From positions 62,001-126,000 of the forward strand of contig JANYKC010000057.1 of the NCBI GenBank assembly GCA_025358255.1: a DNA stretch of 64,000 nt, given 5' to 3'. Below are positions 27,721-36,278 of the stretch, piece after piece. The notes below the pieces were generated by a model. The model had not been told where the DNA came from, did no database searches, and worked only from the letters and a program-made list of their open reading frames with translations. The DNA comes from Spirochaetaceae bacterium (GTDB lineage: Bacteria; Spirochaetota; Spirochaetia; Treponematales; Rectinemataceae). Position numbers and translations under genes: made by a program. How positions within the stretch are numbered: the first letter of the stretch is position 1; each line of letters starts with the position of its first letter.

Positions 27721-27757
27721 CTATTTTTGGAGAAACGCTGCAGTCACGGAGGCAATC

Positions 27758-29020
27758 ATGATCAAGACCGTAAAAGACATCGAGTTCAAGGGAAAACGCG
27801 TCATCATGCGCGTCGATTTCAACGTTCCCATGAAGGATGGCAAGGTCCAGGACGACACCCGGATCGTGGCCGCCATCCCGACCATCAAATACGTGATGGA
27901 AAAAGGCGCCAAGTCCCTGGTCCTCATGTCCCACCTCGGGGACCCCAAGAAAGACATGAAAAAGGCCAAGGAAAAAGCCGAGAAAGATGGCAAGGCATTT
28001 GACGAGGCCAAGTATATCGCCGGCAAGCACAGGATGGCGCCGATCGCGGCCTATCTGGCCGACAAGCTCGGGAAGCCCGTGGTTTTCGCTGGGGAGGATT
28101 CCTGCTACGGGAAAGTGGGCTTTATCGATGGCCAGAAGGAAGGGGCCATCATCATGCTCGAGAACACCCGCTTCCATAAGGAAGAGACGAGCGAGGACAG
28201 CGCCGAACGGGACAAGCTGGCCAAGGAACTGTCCACCTACGGCGATATCTTCGTCAACGACGCCTTCGGCACCGCCCACCGCGACCATGCCTCCACGGCG
28301 AGCATCGCGAAGTTCATGAAGATGGCCGTGGGCGGCTTCCTCATGGACAAGGAGGTGAAATACCTTGAGCCGATGGTGACCAATCCGCCCAAGCCCATGG
28401 TCGCGATCATCGGCGGAGCCAAGGTGTCCTCGAAGATCGCCGTCCTCGAGTCCCTCCTGAAAAACGCGTCGGCGCTGGTGATCGGCGGCGGAATGGCCTA
28501 CACCTTCCTCAAGGCCCAGGGACACACGATCGGCAAGTCCCTAGTGGAGGATGACCAGATCGAGACCGCGAAAAAAGTCATCGATGTTGCCAAGAAGGCC
28601 GGCGCACAGATCGTCCTTCCTGTCGATCACGTCTGCTCGGAGACATTCGATGCGGCGGCGGCTCCCAAGGCAATCGATGGCCCGGACATCCCTGAGGGCC
28701 TCATGGGCATGGATGTGGGGCCGAAAACCCTTGAGCTCTACCGAAAGGTGCTCTCCGGCGCGAAGAGCGTCGTGTGGAACGGTCCCGTCGGGGTTTTCGA
28801 ATTCGACGCCTTCGCCAGGGGAACAGGAGAGGTGGCCAAGATGGTCGCCGCGGCCACCGGTCGAGGTGCCATGACGGTCGTGGGCGGGGGGGACTCGGTT
28901 TCCGCGGTCAACAAGTTCGGCCTGGCCGACAGGATGAGCCATGTGTCCACTGGCGGCGGCGCCTCCCTGGAGCTGCTCGAAGGGAAAAAGCTCCCTGGCA
29001 TCGAGGTTTGCCGCGCCTGA
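27758..29020 (+). CDS. pgk: Phosphoglycerate kinase
   Basis: 420 residues. The substrate-binding N-terminal domain shows VIMRVDFNVPMKDGKV, LMSHLGDPK and ENTRFHKEE. The nucleotide domain shows IIGGAKVSSKI, GGGMAYTFLKAQG, WNGPVGVFE and TVVGGGDSVSAVNKFG, followed by HVSTGGGASLELLEG. It makes ATP from 1,3-bisphosphoglycerate. GGAGG lies 7 bases before the ATG. It is flanked on both sides by intrinsic terminators, so it may form its own unit or depend on read-through from gap. Confidence 0.97.
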   Translation: MIKTVKDIEFKGKRVIMRVDFNVPMKDGKVQDDTRIVAAIPTIKYVMEKGAKSLVLMSHLGDPKKDMKKAKEKAEKDGKAFDEAKYIAGKHRMAPIAAYLADKLGKPVVFAGEDSCYGKVGFIDGQKEGAIIMLENTRFHKEETSEDSAERDKLAKELSTYGDIFVNDAFGTAHRDHASTASIAKFMKMAVGGFLMDKEVKYLEPMVTNPPKPMVAIIGGAKVSSKIAVLESLLKNASALVIGGGMAYTFLKAQGHTIGKSLVEDDQIETAKKVIDVAKKAGAQIVLPVDHVCSETFDAAAAPKAIDGPDIPEGLMGMDVGPKTLELYRKVLSGAKSVVWNGPVGVFEFDAFARGTGEVAKMVAAATGRGAMTVVGGGDSVSAVNKFGLADRMSHVSTGGGASLELLEGKKLPGIEVCRA

Positions 29021-29060
29021 TGATTCCGGTTGCCACAGGCTATCCCGCCTGCCGCATCGT

Positions 29061-29094
29061 GCGGGAGCCGTCCTCCAGGATGGCTCTCGCTTTT
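29061..29094 (+). terminator. Intrinsic terminator after pgk
   Basis: GCGGGAGCC (29061-29069), 12-base loop that can pair further, GGCTCTCGC (29082-29090), then TTTT. There is one wobble in the stem. It lies 40 bases after the pgk stop. Confidence 0.75.
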
Positions 29095-29135
29095 ATATGG
29101 CGTCTTGACGGAAGCCATAGTATCCTGCGGACCTT

Positions 29136-30104
29136 ATGGTACGACTGATAGCGGCCCTCCTTGGCATACTTTCCTGGGGCTTTGCGGCCTTTTTTTCCAT
29201 CCGATATCCCCTCCCGGATTCCTTGGGACAGGGCAGTTTCAATCCTGCCTGGAATTGGGGCTGGGGACTGGTCGTTGTGGGCATCCTGCTTTGGTCAGCC
29301 TGGATCGGCTATTCGCCGACCGGCAAGAAGGAACCTCGACGTTTCACCTACGGACTCCGGATCCTTGCCTCGCTCACCATCCAGCTTGTCCTCGCGTTTC
29401 TCGCATCCACCTACCTGCACCGGGATTTCCTCACCATCGTTTTCCAGGACATCGCGATCCATTACGCCCTCTTCCTGGACGCCGCGCCTCGGTACAAGAG
29501 CAGGATCTACCTCATGTTTTCGGATCGCCTGTTCGCCTTCACCCTCGCCATCGTGGCTTTTTTCCTGGTCTGGATCGCCCTCATGGGCTACGGGATAATG
29601 AGCCGCAGCGAACCGCGATGGATTCCAAGCATCGGCTACAATGTCCTCAACCTCGGGATTTGCTGTTTCATCGGCATCGCAAACCTCTACCTCAAGACCG
29701 GCTATCGGCGGGAGGTCTCGGTTTCGGGCGATGGGCTTTTCCTGGACAACCTGGATATCCTTCCCCTCATCAGCCCGGCGGCCCGGCCGCTGGCGTCCTA
29801 CTTCATCCTCCATGCCGGGGGGAAGGCCCTCGTCTGCCACGATGCCCAGACCCTCATGGGCAGCGCCGAATGCGATTTGGATTGCGGGAAGGCCACGACC
29901 TGCGCTGGCTACCGCTACCTCTATAACCGCGTCCATGAAGTGCGGAAGGTCTTTGCGGCGCTCAAGATCGGTTCGATCTGCGCGCCGGAGAACCGCAAGG
30001 TGATCCTCGAGCAAGGCTGGATTTTCGTGCCCGACGCAAGCATCCGCATCACGAGGTCGGGCGAAGGGCATCTTTACCAAGTTCCCCGCCCATCGTTACT
30101 ATAG
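29136..30104 (+). CDS. Membrane protein with five predicted helices and Cys-rich C-terminal domain
   Basis: 322 residues. Hydrophobic segments lie at about 3-22, 42-60, 74-94, 130-155 and 165-185. A soluble domain of about 135 residues follows, containing six cysteines, four of them clustered (CHDAQTLMGSAECDLDCG and TTCAGY), a possible metal or disulphide site. It ends in strands (GWIFVPDASIRITRSG). No family is recognised. It sits between pgk and tpiA, which are usually adjacent, so it interrupts the glycolytic run. No ribosome site precedes the ATG at 29136. Confidence 0.65.
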   Translation: MVRLIAALLGILSWGFAAFFSIRYPLPDSLGQGSFNPAWNWGWGLVVVGILLWSAWIGYSPTGKKEPRRFTYGLRILASLTIQLVLAFLASTYLHRDFLTIVFQDIAIHYALFLDAAPRYKSRIYLMFSDRLFAFTLAIVAFFLVWIALMGYGIMSRSEPRWIPSIGYNVLNLGICCFIGIANLYLKTGYRREVSVSGDGLFLDNLDILPLISPAARPLASYFILHAGGKALVCHDAQTLMGSAECDLDCGKATTCAGYRYLYNRVHEVRKVFAALKIGSICAPENRKVILEQGWIFVPDASIRITRSGEGHLYQVPRPSLL

Positions 30105-30151
30105 GTGATGGTGTCCTGCCGAAACGGCTGAGGCCACCGGACGCGTCGCAG

Positions 30152-30170
30152 GGAGGCAATGGCCTCCTTT
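30152..30170 (+). terminator. Short hairpin with T run ahead of tpiA
   Basis: GGAGGC (30152-30157), loop AATG, GCCTCC (30162-30167), TTT. It may end the membrane-protein message or mask GGAGG in the leader. The stem is short, so the call is tentative. Confidence 0.4.
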
Positions 30171-30205
30171 AGCCGATGCGCACATCCTCGACGAATGGAC
30201 GGCAT

Positions 30206-30955
30206 ATGCGCAGTTATTACATCGCAGGCAACTGGAAAATGCACAAGACGGTGGCCGAATCCGTCGCCCTCGCCACGGAACTCAAGGATAAGCTCGCGTC
30301 CTGTGGCGAGAAGGTCCTCATCGCGCCGGCTTTTACCGCGCTCTCCGCGGTGGCCGTGGTGGTCAAGGGGACGAATATCATGCTCGGCGCCCAGAACATG
30401 GGTCCCGAGGAGCAGGGAGCCCACACCGGCGAGGTTTCGGTCCTCATGCTCAAGGACCTGGGGGTCCGTGCTGTCATCCTCGGCCACTCGGAACGGCGCC
30501 ATAGCTATTTCGAGACCGATGAACTCGTGAACAGGAAACTCCTTCTCGCGCTCAAGCACGGAATCGAGCCGATTCTCTGCGTGGGCGAGACCCTCGAGGA
30601 GCGGGAGGGAAACCGCCTCGAGGAAGTCGTGGGGACCCAGGTCCGAAAAGGCCTCACGGGCGTCGCGGCCGTGGAACTGGCCAAGGTCACGATCGCCTAC
30701 GAGCCTGTCTGGGCTATCGGCACCGGGAAGACCGCCACGCCCGAGGACGCCGATGCGGTCCATGCCTTTATCAGGAAGGAAGTCAAGGCGCTCTACGGCG
30801 AGGCGGCGGCAAAGTCACTCTGCATCCAGTATGGGGGCTCGGTGAAGGCCGACAATGCGGCCCAGCTCATGGCCAAGCCCAACATCGATGGCGCCCTTGT
30901 GGGTGGGGCCAGCCTCAAGGCGGAGACCTTCGTCCCCATCGCCCGGTTTCGATAG
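30206..30955 (+). CDS. tpiA: Triosephosphate isomerase
   Basis: 249 residues, standard length. YYIAGNWKMHKT carries the N-terminal Asn/Lys, ILGHSERR the catalytic His94, AYEPVWAIGTGKTAT the catalytic Glu166, and IQYGGSVKADNA with GALVGGASL the phosphate-binding end. It interconverts dihydroxyacetone phosphate and glyceraldehyde-3-phosphate. The ATG at 30206 matches the conserved N-terminus; the ribosome site is weak (GGACGG). A GGAGGC/GCCTCC hairpin with TTT (30152-30170) lies in front of it. Confidence 0.97.
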   Translation: MRSYYIAGNWKMHKTVAESVALATELKDKLASCGEKVLIAPAFTALSAVAVVVKGTNIMLGAQNMGPEEQGAHTGEVSVLMLKDLGVRAVILGHSERRHSYFETDELVNRKLLLALKHGIEPILCVGETLEEREGNRLEEVVGTQVRKGLTGVAAVELAKVTIAYEPVWAIGTGKTATPEDADAVHAFIRKEVKALYGEAAAKSLCIQYGGSVKADNAAQLMAKPNIDGALVGGASLKAETFVPIARFR

Positions 30956-30982
30956 CGGACAAGGGCGTGTCGTCCGGTACAA

Positions 30983-31015
30983 GGGCCGCTTTCGCCTCAG
31001 GGCGGTTAGCGGCCC
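30983..31015 (+). terminator. Nested hairpin after tpiA
   Basis: GGGCCGC (30983-30989) pairs with GCGGCCC (31009-31015), and inside it CGCC pairs with GGCG around a TCAG loop. No T run follows, so termination would need another factor. It lies 27 bases past the tpiA stop. Confidence 0.4.
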
Positions 31016-31038
31016 CTGTCATCAAACCCTCCTGCTAC

Positions 31039-31067
31039 TTGCATCGTTCGTTTCATTTCGGTAATAT
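31039..31067 (+). promoter_or_regulatory. Putative promoter of secG and the V-ATPase gene series
   Basis: TTGCAT (31039-31044), a 17-base spacer and TAATAT (31062-31067). The predicted start near 31074 is about 67 bases before secG. Given short gaps and overlaps downstream, it may drive secG, the EIIA gene and the V-ATPase genes. Confidence 0.6.
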
Positions 31068-31140
31068 ACGCAGATACAGGTGAAGGATCGCTTTTTCGAA
31101 GGGATCCTCGCCGGCTCAAATCAGGGTGGGGTCAAGGCGT

Positions 31141-31521
31141 ATGGGCGTACTCGGAATCGTTCTCCTTGTCGTTTTTGTTATTGTGAGCATCCTTCTTGTC
31201 CTTATGGTCGTCATCCAGGATGAAGGGTCGAACAGCCTCGGCGGCATTTTTGCCGGCGGCAGCTCGAGCGCTTTCGGCGCCCGTTCGACAACCGTCCTCA
31301 CGAAGTTCACGTATGTGCTTGGTGGGCTTTTCTTCGTCCTTTCCTTCTCCCTGGCCCTTCTCAACAAGGGAACCACCGGCAATGTCGAAGCGGTCGCCCA
31401 GAAGAAAGCCAAGGATGCGAAGAGCGCGGAATGGTGGAACGCACCCGCACAGAACGTGGCTCCGAGCCAGCCTGCTCCTGCCGGCTCGACTCCCGCCACC
31501 CCGGAACCCGCGAAAAAATAA
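31141..31521 (+). CDS. secG: Preprotein translocase subunit SecG
   Basis: 126 residues. Two membrane helices (about 2-24 and 55-76) flank the SecG signature MVVIQDEGSNSLGGIFAGGSSSAFGARSTTVLTK. The C-terminal tail is Ala/Pro-rich (APSQPAPAGSTPATPEPAKK), longer than in E. coli SecG but common in this family. It stimulates SecYE protein export at the inner membrane. Its placement right after tpiA is a known neighbourhood in several bacteria. I chose ATG 31141, 4 bases after an AAGG; a GTG at 31126 is possible. Confidence 0.92.
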   Translation: MGVLGIVLLVVFVIVSILLVLMVVIQDEGSNSLGGIFAGGSSSAFGARSTTVLTKFTYVLGGLFFVLSFSLALLNKGTTGNVEAVAQKKAKDAKSAEWWNAPAQNVAPSQPAPAGSTPATPEPAKK

Positions 31522-31553
31522 CGCACCCGTAACGAGCATACGGAGGTCCTTTG

Positions 31554-32030
31554 ATGCTTCTCCAGCAAGTCTTCACGCCGGGACGGATCAAGATCGGTCT
31601 CGAAAGCGAGGAGAAGGATGAGCTCTTCGAGGAACTTGTCGATCTTGTAGCGAGTCGGGATGGACGCGGCTTCCCGCGCGCGGCGGTCCTCTCCGCCGTA
31701 CGCGAGCGGGAAGAGAAGATGTCCACAGGGATAAAGAAAGGCATAGCGCTTCCTCACGGCAAGGCCGAAGGGGTGGATTCCCTCATCGGCGCCATCGGCA
31801 TTTCGCACCGGGGCATCGATTACAACGCCCTGGATGGTGAGCCTGTCTACCTTGTCTTCCTCCTCGTGTCTTCGCCAAACGAGGCGGAGCTGCACCTGCG
31901 GGCCTTGAAACGCCTGGCTCGGCTTCTTGACGATCCTGGGTTCTATACCGAGCTTGTGCAAGCCGATAGCCCCGAGCGGGCTTTCCAGATCATAAAAAGC
32001 TTTGAGGATCTTCTGACCCTCCAGAACTAA
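31554..32030 (+). CDS. PTS EIIA domain protein (mannitol/fructose or PtsN type)
   Basis: 158 residues from ATG 31554, seven bases after GGAGG. The fold signature is present: LVDLVASRDGRGFPRAAVLSAVREREEKMSTGIKKGIALPHGK, with the phosphorylatable His68 in ALPHGK, then DYNALDGEPVYLVFLLVSSP. As a free-standing EIIA-Ntr-like protein it may act as a phosphorylation-dependent regulator rather than a transporter part. It sits directly before the V-ATPase genes (32 bases), suggesting a link between phosphoenolpyruvate status and ion pumping (inference). Confidence 0.85.
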   Translation: MLLQQVFTPGRIKIGLESEEKDELFEELVDLVASRDGRGFPRAAVLSAVREREEKMSTGIKKGIALPHGKAEGVDSLIGAIGISHRGIDYNALDGEPVYLVFLLVSSPNEAELHLRALKRLARLLDDPGFYTELVQADSPERAFQIIKSFEDLLTLQN

Positions 32031-32062
32031 AGGCGGCGCAAAGCCCGTTTTCGGAGGCGGTG

Positions 32063-32371
32063 ATGCCCTCTCATGATATCTTGGACAAGCTGTTTGACGT
32101 GGAGAAAAAGGCCGAGGCGATCGTGCTCTCCGCACGTGACGAGGCCGATCGTCGCATCGTCGAGGTCAAGGAATCCTGCGAAGGCGCTCTCAAGCTGGCC
32201 TACGAGGCCCGTGTCCTAGAGGTGCAGAGCAGTCTTGAGGAATCCACGCACAAGACCGATCTCGAGTTCAAGGGTGAATTGGCTTCGTACCGCGCCCGGC
32301 TTGCGGCGGCGGGCACGGAGAGCGCGAAGTTCAAGACGGTTTGCGACAACCTGCTCTTCGGCAAGGCATGA
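32063..32371 (+). CDS. V-type ATPase peripheral stalk subunit, G/H-like
   Basis: 102 residues, predicted as one long charged helix (DVEKKAEAIVLSARDEADRRIVEVKESCEGALKLAYEARVLEVQSSLEE). This fits the small coiled-coil stator subunit G (called H in archaea, F in Enterococcus) that pairs with subunit E. The start ATG 32063 has GGAGG 5 bases upstream. It is first in the ATPase gene order, as in Thermus. The sequence alone is weak; the call rests on helix character and position. Confidence 0.75.
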   Translation: MPSHDILDKLFDVEKKAEAIVLSARDEADRRIVEVKESCEGALKLAYEARVLEVQSSLEESTHKTDLEFKGELASYRARLAAAGTESAKFKTVCDNLLFGKA

Positions 32372-32374
32372 TCG

Positions 32375-33373
32375 ATGGCGGACAGGTTCGAGCTCTCGTA
32401 TATCTACGCCCGCGTCTGCGGCGCCCTGAGCCGTTCCTGGGCAGGTGAGCGTTCGTCGGAGCTCCTCCGCCTGGGCCGCCTTTCCGACATCTGGCGAGCG
32501 CTTTTTGGCGATGCGGCCCCCGCCTTGCCGGAAGCCGCCTTGCTGGCCGCCACCGAGTCCCGTGTCATCCGCGAAAGCCTCGATGATTTCAAGAACCTCG
32601 CCTATCGTCTCAAGAAGGACGAACCCTTTTTCATCGCGCTGCGCAGGAAAGCGGAATTCGCCAGGATAAAGCGCGTCCTCCTCGCTGTACAAGGCTCCGA
32701 ATCCTCATGCCCGCCCTGCGACGACGCCGATTTGCCGGAAGGCTTCGACTCCAAGGCCTATCCCCGCCTTGAGGCCATGTTCCGCGGCGGGACAAGGTAC
32801 ACATGGATAGCCGAGTCCGGCCTCGTTGACCTGCCAGCCACCGAAAACCGCCTTGACCGCCAATTCTACACCGAGCTCTGGGATGCGCTTTCTACGGTGC
32901 CCTCCAGGCTCCGCGACGGCCTGCGCAAGCTCCTCTCCCTGGAGATTGAGCTTGAGAATGTCGTGTGGGCCTTGCGGCTTTCCCGCTACTATTCGATGCG
33001 GCCAGAGCTGATCAAGAACCTCCTCATCGAGGTGAAGGGAGCCGACCTTTCGTCTACAGCCCTCGCAGGATGCGCCCGCAGGCACGACCGTCGGGCGGAA
33101 TGGCATGGTTGGAAGTTCGAGTTCCTCCTCGCCGACGGCCCGGATCCATGGACCCTTGACGTCCCGGCGATCGAGACAGCGGCACGTCGATACCTCTACC
33201 GGAGGATGCGCCTTGCCCTCCACGTGAATCCCTTCACCTACACACCGCTGTATTGTTTCTACAGGCTCAAGGAGTTCGAGGCCGCCGTGGTCCTCGGCGT
33301 GATCGAAGGCACCTACCTGGGCGCCCCTGCCGATGAAATGGCCGCTTTCGCCCTGGCGGGAGGCGTCCAATGA
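32375..33373 (+). CDS. atpC: V-type ATPase subunit C (V0D/AC39 family)
   Basis: 332 residues, helical. Typical segments: FELSYIYARVCGAL at the N-terminus, FDSKAYPRLEAMFRGG, LRKLLSLEIELENVVWALRLSRYYSM in the centre and PFTYTPLYCFYRLKEFEAAVVLGVIEG near the end. This subunit forms the socket joining the central stalk to the proteolipid ring. It starts 3 bases after the G-like gene and overlaps subunit I by four bases (ATGA). Confidence 0.88.
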   Translation: MADRFELSYIYARVCGALSRSWAGERSSELLRLGRLSDIWRALFGDAAPALPEAALLAATESRVIRESLDDFKNLAYRLKKDEPFFIALRRKAEFARIKRVLLAVQGSESSCPPCDDADLPEGFDSKAYPRLEAMFRGGTRYTWIAESGLVDLPATENRLDRQFYTELWDALSTVPSRLRDGLRKLLSLEIELENVVWALRLSRYYSMRPELIKNLLIEVKGADLSSTALAGCARRHDRRAEWHGWKFEFLLADGPDPWTLDVPAIETAARRYLYRRMRLALHVNPFTYTPLYCFYRLKEFEAAVVLGVIEGTYLGAPADEMAAFALAGGVQ

Positions 33374-35550
33374 GCCGCCCAGTCCCCATGCGAAAGCTGG
33401 AGATCCATGTCCTGAAGCTCGATACGGATCGCGTGCTCGAACGTCTTGGGGCATCGCGTTGCTTCCAGCTCGCCAGCCCGCCACATCGGGCCAGCCACGC
33501 CTCCGGCGCCTGGGCTCCATCCTTGCGGCGATTGCGCGATATCCGCGACAGTCTTGGCCTCATGCCCCCCGGCTCGATGCCAGCTTCGGTCAAGCTTCCC
33601 GGCGATGACGAGGCTGGCCTCCTGGCAACCATCGCCGACATCGTCGATGACTTTTCCGCCCAGGAGGTGGCCCTCGTCACGAGGCGGGAGCAGATACGGG
33701 ATGCGATGAGCGAGGCCAAGGCCTTCGAAGGGCTCAAGCTGCCTTTCCGCGAACTCGACCATCTCTCCTTCCTTTCCGTGCGCATCGGCCGCATTCCCAA
33801 GCTCGAACTGGAGAGCCTCGGCGCAAGCCTTGGCGAGCGCGCCCTCATAGTCCCCATCGATTCGGAAGGCACCATCGTGGCCGCCTCGTCCAAGAAGGGG
33901 CGCTTTGCCCTCGACACGGAGCTCAAGCGCGCCAATTTCAAGGCCAAGGAATTCCCTCCTGATTTCGAAGGCCTGCCCGTCGAGCTCATGCCGAGCCTTC
34001 AAAGCGAACTCGAAAGCCTCGAGCGCCGCGAGATCGAGATAGCGAAAAAAAAGGCCGAGCTGCGGCTTTCCTACGCAGGGGTCTGGGAGAGCCTCTTTGC
34101 CTCCTACGCCGTGGCGGAAGCCATCGAGAACGTCAAGGGCGGGCTCGACGCTACCGATCAGGTCTTCAGGCTCGAAGGCTGGGTGCCAAAGGAAGGGGTG
34201 AAGAGCCTCGTCGCCGAGCTCGAGCGCGTCACGGAGGGGAGGGCCGCTGTCCGTGTCTTTTCCCCTGAGGAGCTCGAATCGGTCAAGGTCGGCACGGAGA
34301 AAGTCCCTGTCCTCCTCAAGCGGCGCAAATTCGTCTCCAGTTTCGAACGCTTGGTCGTATCCTATGGCGCTCCCTTGTACGGAACCATCGACCCGACCCC
34401 GATCGTGGCGTTTTTCTTCGTCCTGCTTTTCTCGATCATGTTCGGGGATGTGGGCCAGGGCGCCGTCATCCTTTTCGTAGGCATCCTCCTCAACCGCGGC
34501 AGCGTGGCCAACCTCGCGAAATTCGGGAAGTTCGGCCCCATCTTCGTGGCCGCCGGGATGGGCTCGATGCTCATGGGCTTTTTGGTCGGTTCAGTCTTCT
34601 CGAACGAGCATTTCCTCGAGCCGGCGACGCGGGCCTTGAGCTCCGCGCTTTTCGGCAAGGAGATGGACAGGTTCCTGACCCTCATGCCCCAATCCGGCTC
34701 CATGGGGAAGCTATTCGCCTTTTTCGGTTTCACGATCGGCATCGGGGTCGTGATCAATTCCATCGGACTCGTCATAAATATGACGAACAAGTGGAGGCTC
34801 GGGAAAAAGGGCGAAGCCCTGTTCGGGAAGACCGGCCTCACCGGGGCATTCTTCTTCTGGTGGGCGATCGGGATCGGCATCCGTGCCGTGCTCGGCGGCT
34901 CCCTTGCCTGGTTCGATGCCTTTGGCCTCGGGCTGCCCCTGGTCGGCATTTTTTTCGCCGAGCAGCTTTCGCATCGTGTCGACCATCGGGAAGAGGGCAT
35001 CGCCGTCAACGCCGCCCTGAAGGCCCCCGGCGAAGCCGCCGCCACGGGGGCGGCCATGGCCGCCAGCCTCGGCGATGCTCCAGGAAATGCCCCTGCCTCC
35101 GATGACGAAAGCCCAGACCTAGCCGACCAGGACGGACAGTCCCCTCGGGCCGCTCCCCTGGAAGTCAGCGCCGCGGTGGACAAGGCGCGGAAGGAAGGCG
35201 ACGGGCTATTCGCCGATATCGTGAAAGGGCTTGTGGATGTCCTTGAATCCATCTCCTATTACTTCTCCAATACACTGTCCTTCCTTCGTGTCGGCGCCTT
35301 TGCCCTCTCCCACACCGTCCTCTCCTTCATCGTTTTCTCGATGGGCGACCTCGTAAGGACGAGGGCTCCGGGAGGGATAGTCTGGGAGATCGTCATCGTC
35401 ATCATCGGCAACGCGATCATACTTGTCCTCGAGGGTATGATCGTGACCATCCAGGTAGTCCGGCTCCAGTACTACGAATTCTTTTCCAAGTTCTTCACGG
35501 AGATCGGAGTCGAGTTCGACCCCTTCCTCTTCGAATATCCCAAGGAGTGA
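33370..35550 (+). CDS. atpI: V-type ATPase subunit I (a-subunit)
   Basis: 726 residues. The N-terminal cytosolic half (1-335) is alpha/beta with a long coiled coil. The C-terminal membrane half starts at YGAPLYGTIDPTPIVAFFFVLLFSIMFGDVGQGAVI and includes VLESISYYFSNTLSFLRVGAFALSHTVLS, where the essential Arg lies in FLRVGAF. It forms the ion half-channels against the K ring. An Ala/Gly/Asp-rich insertion (about 555-610) loops out between helices. The ATGA overlap with subunit C supports coupled synthesis. Confidence 0.96.
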   Translation: MSRPVPMRKLEIHVLKLDTDRVLERLGASRCFQLASPPHRASHASGAWAPSLRRLRDIRDSLGLMPPGSMPASVKLPGDDEAGLLATIADIVDDFSAQEVALVTRREQIRDAMSEAKAFEGLKLPFRELDHLSFLSVRIGRIPKLELESLGASLGERALIVPIDSEGTIVAASSKKGRFALDTELKRANFKAKEFPPDFEGLPVELMPSLQSELESLERREIEIAKKKAELRLSYAGVWESLFASYAVAEAIENVKGGLDATDQVFRLEGWVPKEGVKSLVAELERVTEGRAAVRVFSPEELESVKVGTEKVPVLLKRRKFVSSFERLVVSYGAPLYGTIDPTPIVAFFFVLLFSIMFGDVGQGAVILFVGILLNRGSVANLAKFGKFGPIFVAAGMGSMLMGFLVGSVFSNEHFLEPATRALSSALFGKEMDRFLTLMPQSGSMGKLFAFFGFTIGIGVVINSIGLVINMTNKWRLGKKGEALFGKTGLTGAFFFWWAIGIGIRAVLGGSLAWFDAFGLGLPLVGIFFAEQLSHRVDHREEGIAVNAALKAPGEAAATGAAMAASLGDAPGNAPASDDESPDLADQDGQSPRAAPLEVSAAVDKARKEGDGLFADIVKGLVDVLESISYYFSNTLSFLRVGAFALSHTVLSFIVFSMGDLVRTRAPGGIVWEIVIVIIGNAIILVLEGMIVTIQVVRLQYYEFFSKFFTEIGVEFDPFLFEYPKE

Positions 35551-35555
35551 CCATC

Positions 35556-35867
35556 ATGAGAAAGCGAGCATCCTTCATCCTTTTCTTCCTCGCCGCCCTT
35601 TCCGCCGCGGCCATCGCACAGGACGCCGGCGCCACCGCTGCAGTCGCGGCCGCAAGCGCGAGCTCATGGAAATACTTCGCCGCTGCGCTGGCGGTCGGGT
35701 TTGCCTGCATTGGGGGCGGCCTCGCGGTCGGCCAGATCGGGTCGGCCGCGATGGGCGCGATGGCGGAGAATCCCGAACTATCCGGAAAGGCGCTTCCCTA
35801 TGTTGGCCTTGCGGAAGGCATCTGCCTTTGGGGCTTCCTGGTCGCCCTCCTCATCCTTCTGCTCTAG
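35556..35867 (+). CDS. atpK: V-type ATPase proteolipid subunit K (two-helix type with signal-like N-terminus)
   Basis: 103 residues from ATG 35556, 8 bases after AAGGAG. A signal-peptide-like start (MRKRASFILFFLAALSAAAIAQ) precedes one helical hairpin: GFACIGGGLAVGQIGSAAMGAMAENPE and LPYVGLAEGICLWGFLVALLILLL. The ion-binding Glu is in GLAEGICLW. Many V-type K subunits are about 150 residues with four helices; this short form resembles Thermus subunit L. The residue after the Glu is Gly, not Ser/Thr, which weakly favours proton over sodium coupling (inference). Confidence 0.92.
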   Translation: MRKRASFILFFLAALSAAAIAQDAGATAAVAAASASSWKYFAAALAVGFACIGGGLAVGQIGSAAMGAMAENPELSGKALPYVGLAEGICLWGFLVALLILLL

Positions 35868-35879
35868 GAAGGTCCTGCC

Positions 35880-36239
35880 ATGCCGGATTTTTTCTTCATC
35901 GGCGAGGAGGAGCTCCTTGTCGCTTTCCGCCTTGTCGGGGTAGGCGGTCGGGCTGTCTACGGTCGGGATGATGCCTTGGAGGCCTTTCTCACCGCCACCG
36001 GGCAGAAGCGGCTCACGCGCCGTCCCGACGAACCGGCGCCTGTCGAGGCGACCGGTTCGGGCTCGAAAGTGCTCATCCTGAGCTCCGGAGTCGTAGGCCT
36101 CCTCGAGGAAGAAGCCCGGGACTGGCAGTTCAGGGGAGACTATCCCCTCGTCGTCGAGATACCGAGCCCTGGCGCGGCGCCAGATGGAGGTCGAAGCCTC
36201 CTTGCCGCGATCCGGGAAGCGGTCGGCATCAGCATATAA
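35880..36239 (+). CDS. atpF: V-type ATPase subunit F
   Basis: 119 residues. The pattern is that of the small CheY-like rotor subunit F: DFFFIGEEELLVAFRLVGVGG, then KVLILSSGVVGLLEEEARDW and YPLVVEIPSPG, ending in SLLAAIREAVGISI. It sits on the central stalk with subunit D and modulates activity. It follows subunit K by 12 bases with AGGAAGG upstream. Length and position match the family. Confidence 0.87.
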   Translation: MPDFFFIGEEELLVAFRLVGVGGRAVYGRDDALEAFLTATGQKRLTRRPDEPAPVEATGSGSKVLILSSGVVGLLEEEARDWQFRGDYPLVVEIPSPGAAPDGGRSLLAAIREAVGISI

Positions 36240-36278
36240 TACGGTCCGCCCGCTGCGCGGATCGCTTGGAGCCTTTTT

